From Nemertoderma westbladi (Eukaryota; Xenacoelomorpha; Nemertodermatida; Nemertodermatidae), in the NCBI GenBank assembly GCA_032718475.1, contig JAUCBJ010008978.1, positions 1 to 21,992 of the forward strand: DNA of 21,992 nucleotides, given 5' to 3'. Made by a program: the position numbers and the translations under genes. This document shows, piece after piece, positions 15,140 through 21,992 of this stretch; the stretch's first letter is position 1; every line of letters begins with the position of its first letter. The notes under the pieces are model-generated. The model was not told the origin of the DNA, ran no database searches, and saw only the letters and a program-made list of their open reading frames with translations.

Positions 15140-16682
15140 AGTTCTTAATTCAGGAACAGGTACACAAAATGGATCCATGTCTGTGCGGTATACTCGTGTA
15201 CTACTTACTATACAATACAGTGACAGTAGCGGTCGCATGCGATACACATTAGTAATAATAGTTGCTTCGATTTCTATAGAATTAATGTTGGGCATTATTC
15301 CATATCTGCCCAATAGATTAGCATAACGGTAGGATATAGGCCCTAGTGAGACGGTCTGGATCAAAATCTTAAGTGTTTACATATTTATTTTACTGGTAAC
15401 TGGGGCCTGATTCGGATCCTAGGTTGATATCCACTCTACCAACAGTGTGGGAATTTACCTCAAATTTAATTTAAATTACTACCAAACCATGTGTTTTTAT
15501 AGTTTACCAGCGTTGCGAGCTTTGCCATACAGTACCAGGGATATGAACAGACGAAATAACTTTGTTAAACATAACCCTATCGGTAATCCCAGTGGACTGG
15601 CATGGAGTTAACAGTGTGTCTTGTTACTTTAGATCAATAAGTATCGGATATTATTTCGGATCACTAACCATTGCTTCCTCCACACTCGACTGCACGAGTA
15701 TTTCCCAGAGATAATGCTGCAAGGCATTTAATTTCGTATTGATAACAAAAAACTACATCAATGGACTTATTAACTATTTTATTTATCCTGTATGTATGTA
15801 TATGAACTAAGCTTTATTCGGTGTGTAGTCAGTCCGTCCCACACGTACGGCCCAACGATAGTTCCACACCTACCTACGGCCCAACAGATTATGATGCCCA
15901 ATGGCAAGCAGCTTTTAAGTTGGGTGTGCTATGATTGGTTACGAGATTGTTTAGGCCTGTTATGTGGGAAGGATTTGTTGGGTATATTAGAAAAAAATAG
16001 TCAAAGTGAACCAACTTTATTCTTAAAATGGGATATCAATTATTATTAATTTACAGTAAATATGAAATAGCAGATGTCATTATAATTACGTAATACCAAT
16101 ATATTATAAATGGTAGTCCAAATAGCACCTTTTTTCAGAAACAATAATGAAAATAGTAATAAAATTATTGACATAAATCATTTTACTTTACTTTTCTTAA
16201 CATTTTTAACTGTATTTGTTTGTTCGAGATCACAGTTTTCAAATTATACAACTGTTCAATATATTTTGAATTAGTTTAGTAAGAAATACCGATGGGATAC
16301 TTGCAATGATGACAATGATTTATAGTGCAGATCTTTCGAGGTATTTATCAAGAGTTCACAATAAAATGTATAATATATGATTGGGTTTGTTATAACATGT
16401 CTTCTCGCATCAACGATCATTGAACTAATTTTAGCTAGCGGCCACACGCATCTGGAACTTGGCTCCAAAATAGAAAGGAGGGATAAAAAATTGAGGCATT
16501 ATTTCTATCTCGCTTCTCTTCTATACCGGAAAGGTAACATCATTCAACACGTGAAATATTAAACAGTTTATTTTTCCAGACAGGCCGTCTTTAGGGAGGT
16601 ATTTAGCATAATTATGGGTTGGTATTCCAGTAATGGGCAAGATAGCCTTCCGATAATTTAAAACGGACGTAGAACGAATAAT
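15140..16682. other. Spacer without a supported gene
   Basis: Several short open frames on both strands lack motifs or coding-like composition. Upstream of the BEL/Pao relic (15140-15364) the frame stays open for about 80 codons but does not resemble a polymerase. A duplicated short phrase, cacac-tac-ggcccaac, occurs at 15840-15857 and 15866-15886. Confidence 0.45.
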
Positions 16683-17008
16683 ATAATAACAGACACACCT
16701 ACAAGCCGACAATAAATAAAATTATTCACTCACATAACATAACCGACACACCTACAAGCCCTCAATAAATAAAATTATTCACTCACATAACATAACAGAC
16801 ACACCTACAAGCCCTCAATAAATAAAATTATTCACTCACATAACATAACAGACACACCTACAAGCCCTCAATAAATAAAATTATTCACTCACATAACATA
16901 ACAGACACACCTACAAGCCCTCAATAAATAAAATTATTCACTCACATAACATAACAGACACACCTACAAGCCCTCAATAAATAAAATTATTCACTCACAT
17001 AACATAAC
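16683..17008. repeat. 53-bp satellite, about six copies
   Basis: cctacaagcc recurs at 16698, 16751, 16804, 16857, 16910 and 16963, exactly 53 bp apart. The unit includes ctcaataaataaaattattc and actcacataacataacagac. Copies 2 to 6 are nearly identical and copy 1 differs slightly. Confidence 0.95.
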
Positions 17009-17723
17009 ATATAGTAGCTCCCTACAACAGTACCAGTCATATAAAGTCTTATTACCGTCACATAAATTTAGGATTTCTCACCACATATTACTTTACATAA
17101 TTGTTTTTCATTTTCATTCCTCGATATTGGTGCATTTATTTCACACATTTTCGTAATAAATTTGATTTTAGAATTTAGTGCATAGTAAGGGAATTTGCCT
17201 CTGAAATTGAAAACATAATGTTTAGTCTTTTCATAATATATATTTTAGAAATTACTACTTGGCGCCTATACTGTAGGTAACTTATTAATATTTGATATAG
17301 GTGGGCTATAGAGATCATGCCCATGCCCACTCCTCCTTACCACTACTGCTATTATATTGTGCTACCGGTTCTACTGCACTAGTTTGGTCGATTTACGTCT
17401 GTAGGGGCCTACACGCCCTATATCGCACTGCACCATCAGACTGTTGTAGACAGTACAGTACGGTACAGCAGTATTATGAAATGCATTATGGAAATTTTTA
17501 GTGGAGAGAATAAAATACGTAGTGCACGTTAATTTAGTAGTTTTTATTACAGTATTATATTCAGACTACGGTAGCCTACAAATTAATACCCAGGGAGTTA
17601 GACTCCAACCAACTATCTTTCCCATTACTGGAATATACCCATCCATAAATTATCACTCATCACCTCATCCTTCTTAATTATATATGTCCTTTATATCTGT
17701 ATATCTCTATATATCTTTCTATC
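17009..17723. other. AT-rich spacer
   Basis: No supported gene. A 66-codon plus-strand open stretch at 17301-17501 has no recognisable motif and I do not call it. Confidence 0.45.
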
Positions 17724-18446
17724 TGTCCTTTATATACTGTCCTGTCCTTTACTGTCCTGTCCTTTACTGTCCTGTCCTTTATACTGTCCTGTCCTTTATA
17801 CTGTCCTGTCCTTTATACTGTCATGTCCTTTATACTGTCCTGTCCTTTATACTGTCCTGTCCTTTATACTGTCCTGCCCTTTATACTGTCCTGTCCTTTA
17901 TACTGTCCTGTCCTTTATACTGCCCTGTCCTTTATACTGTCATGTCCTTTATACTGTCCTGTCCTTTATACTGTCCTGTCCTTTATACTGTCCTGTCCTT
18001 TATACTGTCCTGTCCTTTATACTGTCCTGTCCTTTATACTGTCCTGTCCTTTATACTGTCCTGTCCTTTATACTGTCCTGTCCTTTATATTGTCCTGTCC
18101 TTTATACTGTCATGTCCTTCATACTGTCCTGTCCTTTATACTGCCCTGTCCTTTATACTGTCCTGTCCTTTATACTGTCATGTCCTTTATACTGTCCTGC
18201 CATTTATACTGCCCTGTCCTTTATACTGCCCTGTCCTTCATACTGTCCTGTCCTTTATACTGCCCTGTCCTTTATACTGTCCTGTCCTTTATACTGGTCT
18301 GCCCTTTATACTGTCCTGTCCTTTATACTGCCCTGTCCTTTATACTGCCCTGTCCTTTATACTGCCCTGTCCTTTATACTGTCCTGTCCTTTATACTGTC
18401 CTGTCCTTTATACTGTCCTGTCCTTTATACTGTCCTGTCCTTTATT
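17724..18446 (+). repeat. 17-bp minisatellite, left block (about 41 copies)
   Basis: Unit tcctttatactgtcctg. It begins with shorter 15-bp versions lacking ta at about 17742-17775. Variants gccctg and gtcatg are scattered through the block. 17 is not a multiple of three and the unit lacks forward stop codons, so all three forward frames stay open with the same hydrophobic 17-residue cycle (PVLYTVLSFILSC...). These long frames are an arithmetic effect. Confidence 0.97.
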
Positions 18447-18832
18447 TTTTTTCAGGTTTTTATAATTCTATATTAACAATTTTTAATAATAAAAAGCACA
18501 ATGATACCAGATTTTAATATAGTTACTTTAATATAATACATAAATCGAGTTATTTTGGCGCCCCAAAAGTTCCATTATCAAACCCGGCCCTCCGTCGCCG
18601 CACAGAGGATTCCGGTTTCGCTCAGTGGTTGAGGACATTGACGAGTCTTGGGTGTGCGGGCCCCGCGCATGCACATTACAGAAGACCGCAACAGGGCATA
18701 GTTTAGCCTCGTGCGGACCAAGGATACTGTCTGCGTCTGGGAGTATGGAGTGTCCCGCTTTGCGGAGAGGAGGAGAGACACCCGATTGATGAGTGCGTGA
18801 GCACTTCGACTAGCCCCGCCCGTTGCTGGAAC
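18447..18832 (-). mobile_element. 386-bp insertion splitting the 17-bp minisatellite; possible retroposon
   Basis: Unique sequence replaces repeats between two blocks of the same array. Its left end begins with a T run (18446-18453), which on the minus strand is a poly(A)-like tail preceded by AT-rich DNA. The rest (18560-18832) is much richer in GC than anything nearby. The minus-strand orientation therefore fits a retroposed copy. A tRNA A-box-like phrase (cgctcagtggttgag, plus strand, 18619-18633) is present without a matching B box. Target-site duplications cannot be told apart from the repeat itself. Confidence 0.45.
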
Positions 18833-19421
18833 GTCCTGTCCTTTATACTGTCCTGTCCTTTATACTGTCCTGTCCTTTATACTGTCCTGTCCTTTATACT
18901 GTCCTGCCCTTTATACTGTCCTGCCCTTTATACCATCCTGTCCTGTCCTTTATACTGTCCTATCCTTTATACTGTCCTGTCCTTTATACTGTCCTGTCCT
19001 TTATACTGTCCTGCCCTTTATACTGTCCTGTCCTTTATACTACTGTCCTGTCCTTTATACTGTCCTGTCCTTTATACTGCCCTGTCCTTTATACTGTCCT
19101 TCCTTTATACTGCCCTGTCCTTTATACTGTCCTGTCCTTTATACTGTCCTGTCCTTTATACTGTCCTGTCCTTTATACTGCCCTGTCCTTTATACTGTCC
19201 TGTCCTTTATACTGTCCTGTCCTTTATACTGTCCTGTCCTTTATACTGTCCTGTCCTTTATACTACTGCCCTGTCCTTTATACTGTTCTGTCCTTTATAC
19301 TGTCCTGTCCTTTATACTGTCCTGTCCTTTATACTGTCCTGTCCTTTATACTGTCCTGTCCTTTATACTGTCCTGTCCTTTATACTGCCCTGTCCTTTAT
19401 ACTGCCCTGTCCTTTATACTG
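18833..19421 (+). repeat. 17-bp minisatellite, right block (about 34 copies)
   Basis: Same unit and variants as the left block, resuming directly after the insertion. It has local length changes (an extra act at about 19041 and 19263, and shortened or extended units near 18930 and 19095) that shift the open frames. Confidence 0.97.
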
Positions 19422-19775
19422 TTGATCTGAGCTCTTCAGTTAGAGTAATAAATCTGTTTTTCACTGCTTCCGAAGTTGGAATTACCCTTATCCCGAGTAA
19501 AGTAGAGGCACAATATAGAGCTAAATAAATTAATAAAATAAAGATATTTACTGTAAGGAGTTCAATTTTTTGAATGCGCTGAAACACATTTTTAATTATA
19601 CTGATGGCTTGCTAGCGATGGTAACTGAGGTAATCCTAATTCCCAGGAGACCCCGTTGTAGGCAGAAAACAGCCTTTCCATAAATCATTCCTGTAAGATG
19701 CTGTAACAACAGTTCGCTGAAAAGATAAAAAACCTTCCGGTTGCCACAGTTGAACAGGGGTAGCACGAATAGCAC
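19422..19775. other. Spacer between the minisatellite and the foldback element
   Basis: No gene or repeat that I can support. Confidence 0.45.
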
Positions 19776-20815
19776 GAACTTAGTTCCAATCGCACATTTT
19801 AAAAGGCGAACTTAGTTCCAATTGAAACGAATTTAGTTGCAAAATAAATTTTACAAAGCGAACTTAGTTCCAATCGAGGCGAACTTAGTTCCAATCCCAG
19901 AATATCAAAACAACTTAGTTCCAATGGATGCGAATTTAGTTCCAATGGATGCGAACTTAGTTCCAATGGATGCGAATTTAGTTCCAATGGATGCGAATTT
20001 AGTTCCAATGGGTACGAACTTTGTTCCAATGTTTCAATCGTGGGGATAGCCACGTCATAGGCAAAGCCTATTGCGTATTGCCACTATTTGGGGTGGGTCA
20101 GGGTCAACAATAATTGTAAATAATTGTAAAACCCTTCTAACATTTTTCAAAAACGAATTATTATTAATAAATTAAATGCATTTTGAAATATATATTAATC
20201 ACGAGTATACTGATACTGACTGACTGAGTCTGTAGTATTATATACTCAAGTCATGTACATTGTGCCATTTTCACACCAAATACAATTTTTACCAGTTGTT
20301 TCGGTTTAGCTGGATGGGCGTTGTTTGGGTTGGGAGGTTGGGCGTAGTTTGGGTTAAGAGCTTGGGCTTTGTTTTTTACAATGAATATCATTTTAAATGA
20401 TTAAATATAAATGAATTTAATTGAATTGTTTGTGTTAAGAGGTTGGGCGTTGTTTGGGATAAGATTGTTTTGGTTAGGAGGTTGGGCGTTTTGGGTTAGT
20501 TATTTACAATTATTATTTACCCATCCACCTAATAGTGGTATTAAACAGATTCTTCACCAACTACGTGGCTCGCCCCACTCCTGAAACATTGGAACTAAAT
20601 TCGCTTCCATTGGAACTAAATTCGCATGCACTGGAATTAAATTTGCATCCATTGGAACTAAATTCGCATGCATTGGAACTAAATTCGTTTTCGTTTTTCT
20701 CTAGTTATTGGAACTAAGTTCGCCTAAATTGGAACTAAATTGGCCAAAATTGGAACTATATTCGTTTCCATTGGAACTAAATTCGCATGAGGCATAAATT
20801 GGAACTAAGTACGGG
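19776..20815. mobile_element. Foldback-type inverted repeat element with 21-bp repeat arms
   Basis: The left arm (19776-20056) has about eleven copies of cgaacttagttccaatggat, the last six exactly 21 bp apart. It then continues as aatgtttca...gtgggg..agccacgt. The right arm (20562-20815) is the reverse complement: acgtggctcgccccactcct, gaaacatt, then about ten copies of ttggaactaaattcgcatcc-type units. The arms therefore pair over roughly 250-280 bp with a spacer of about 505 bp. Each unit contains GAACTWAGTTC or a close variant, itself a palindrome. Arms of tandem subrepeats are the hallmark of Foldback-type transposons. No transposase frame lies in the spacer, so it would be non-autonomous. 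Confidence 0.65.
20310..20500 (+). repeat. GT-rich repeats in the foldback spacer
   Basis: Phrases ggttgggcg(t)tgtttggg and ggttaagag recur about five times in two groups (20310-20380 and 20425-20500). Runs of GGG suggest weak G-quadruplex potential. Confidence 0.6.
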
Positions 20816-20861
20816 AAATCTCTAATAAGGTATGCAAGCAATTATTACTTATATCTGAATG

Positions 20862-20893
20862 GTGTCCGGACACTTCCCCCCGGACACTTCCCC
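20862..20893. repeat. Short palindrome and partial duplicate
   Basis: gtgtccggacac (20862-20873) is a perfect 12-bp palindrome. Its right half with the following cytosines (ccggacacttcccc) is repeated immediately at 20879-20892. Confidence 0.6.
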
Positions 20894-21503
20894 ACCGACT
20901 GTTCTTAATTTCGAATATTTTTATTTTCATTTTGTAAGGTAAAGCACCTCTTGTATCCAGACAAGTTGTCTCCAATTTTCCATTCTCGGTTCAGAAAGTG
21001 ATCTTTTGCATCCCGATTTTACTTTTGTATCCAAGTTTTATTTATGGGTTTTATCAATGCAATTACATCGTATTGTTTGCTAATCATTAAACAATTAATT
21101 AGATGACCTATAAATTCCATCCCCCGAATGATATACTGTTTTTTTACTATAGAATTATAATAATTAATTGTTTTAATTATAGGTATTATTATCTAATTGT
21201 TTTGCTCAAATTATATCAGATGGGGATAAATATTATAGATGCAATTAAAATTATACCTCTCCAGGGGAAAATCGACATGCGTCGACCTGTATTCTGTGTT
21301 CAGCATTTCACGTTCGTGGGGCGTCGCGCAGCACGTGAACTTGAGCAAGTTCGAAACAAATTCGATTTGATCTGGAGTCAAAAGTGCGAGAGGTATTTGC
21401 CCGTAACTTTCAAAAATATTGGAAATTTTTCTCTATGCCCATACAAAATTAGGTTGAAAATGGTTAAAATCTTCAAAAGTTATTTACGAATGAATTATCC
21501 ATT
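20894..21503. other. AT-rich stretch without a convincing gene
   Basis: A plus-strand frame of 146 codons (21103-21543) runs into a GACA-rich simple repeat. It begins with low-complexity Ile/Tyr codons and shows no motif. I regard it as transposable-element or repeat sequence, not as a gene. Confidence 0.4.
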
Positions 21504-21537
21504 GCAGACAGACAATCGGACGGACAGACAGACGGGC
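21504..21537 (+). repeat. GACA/GACG-type microsatellite
   Basis: cagacagacaatcggacgga followed by cagacagacggg: an imperfect tetranucleotide repeat. Confidence 0.8.
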
Positions 21538-21569
21538 CTGTAATTTTGCCCTATTTACTAATTGTAATT

Positions 21570-21608
21570 GTGCGCTAAGGCTCGCCTTTACTGCGTGGCT
21601 CGTCCCAC
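21570..21608 (-). repeat. Third copy of the foldback inner-arm hairpin
   Basis: Reversed, this reads gtgggacgagccacgcagta, then aaggcgagcctt and agcgc. That follows 20040-20080 (gtggggatagccacgtcata, ggcaaagcct, attgcg) step by step, and its first part also matches the inner right arm at 20561-20576. Confidence 0.5.
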
Positions 21609-21830
21609 ATATTGATAAACTAATTACATTTCCTGGTTACATGTAATATTTTTAATAGGATTTTGTTGAATTATGTAATATTGTAGTAATTTTGATACTA
21701 ATAATTTTGTTAACATTCAATGCAGTTCCTACTTTAGGCTTAGTCAATTTATTATCTGATGATACAAACATGAATTAATTATTTCAAAATGGTCTTCAAG
21801 TCTTTCACCACGGGCACACAGGGAAATGCC

Positions 21831-21944
21831 GGGGTTTGGGGGCGGCAACCCCCAACCAAAGAAGCGGGGGTTTGGGGGCGGCAGCCCCCAACCAAAGAAG
21901 CGGGGGTTTGGGGGGGGTGGCAGCCCCCAACAAAAGAAGCGGGG
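21831..21944. repeat. 36-bp G-rich hairpin repeat, three copies
   Basis: ggggtttgggggcggcaacc and onward repeats with a 36-bp period (ttt at 21835, 21871 and 21907). Each of the first two units contains ttggggg-(6 nt)-cccccaa, a perfect 7-bp stem (21836-21855 and 21872-21891). The third has extra G. Tracts of four or more G suggest G-quadruplex potential. Frames on both strands stay open (12-residue cycle GVWGRQPPTKEA) because 36 is a multiple of three; I call no gene. Confidence 0.9.
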
Positions 21945-21992
21945 CCTATTAGCCTCATACAACTTGTCCTGTAACCATCTTTAACTTTTGTT

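Noticed and set aside
18615-18640. tRNA gene in the 386-bp insertion
   Set aside because: Only an A-box-like phrase is present. There is no B box at the right distance and no cloverleaf.
17684-19528. Long plus-strand open frames (277, 243, 217, 200 and 117 codons) of a hydrophobic repeat protein
   Set aside because: They are the three forward readings of a 17-bp repeat that lacks forward stop codons. No unique domain is present, and all frames give the same peptide cycle.
19799-20717. Leu/Glu-rich repeat frames (PLELNSH cycles) in the foldback arms
   Set aside because: They derive from 21-bp repeats read in a multiple-of-three period, on both strands and in both arms.
21103-21543. 146-codon plus-strand frame
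   Set aside because: Low-complexity start, end in a GACA microsatellite, and no motif.

Overview
This is animal (metazoan) nuclear DNA, most likely from an invertebrate. The signs are a caspase-family gene with an N-terminal CARD, a relic of a BEL/Pao-type retrotransposon (a lineage known from animal genomes), tRNA-like segments with Pol III A and B boxes, several minisatellites and long AT-rich stretches. Nothing bacterial is visible and the species cannot be named. No host operon structure exists. Most of the window is mobile-element and tandem-repeat debris around two intact open reading frames.

Layout: (1) 2098 down to the left edge, minus strand: an uninterrupted reading frame of at least 699 codons that leaves the window without a stop. 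It has a long charged coiled coil and a Pro/Ser-rich tail, and resembles a retroelement Gag-like N-terminal region. (2) 3040-5304 and 9603-11548: two diverged direct copies of a roughly 2-kb non-coding element, each with a tRNA-like segment near its right end. (3) Between them: a 66-bp minisatellite (5340-5830), a tRNA-like gene relic (6584-6654) and the one clear host-type gene, 7382-8608 minus. This is an intact, single-exon, 408-residue CARD-caspase whose catalytic His and Cys are both replaced, so it is a predicted pseudocaspase. (4) 12072-15130, minus strand: a decayed BEL/Pao RT-RNase H relic followed by a decayed zinc-knuckle (Gag-like) gene with several frameshifts and a stop. (5) 16683-19421: a 53-bp satellite and a large 17-bp minisatellite split in two by a 386-bp insertion. 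(6) 19776-20815: a foldback structure whose arms are built of 21-bp repeats. (7) 21831-21944: three G-rich 36-bp repeats that can form hairpins.

The observations I consider most worth following are the pseudocaspase, the long unannotated open frame at the left edge, and a 14-bp palindromic core (AGGCTCGCGAGCCT and variants). The palindrome recurs six times, both inside the coding frames (read in three different phases) and outside them.
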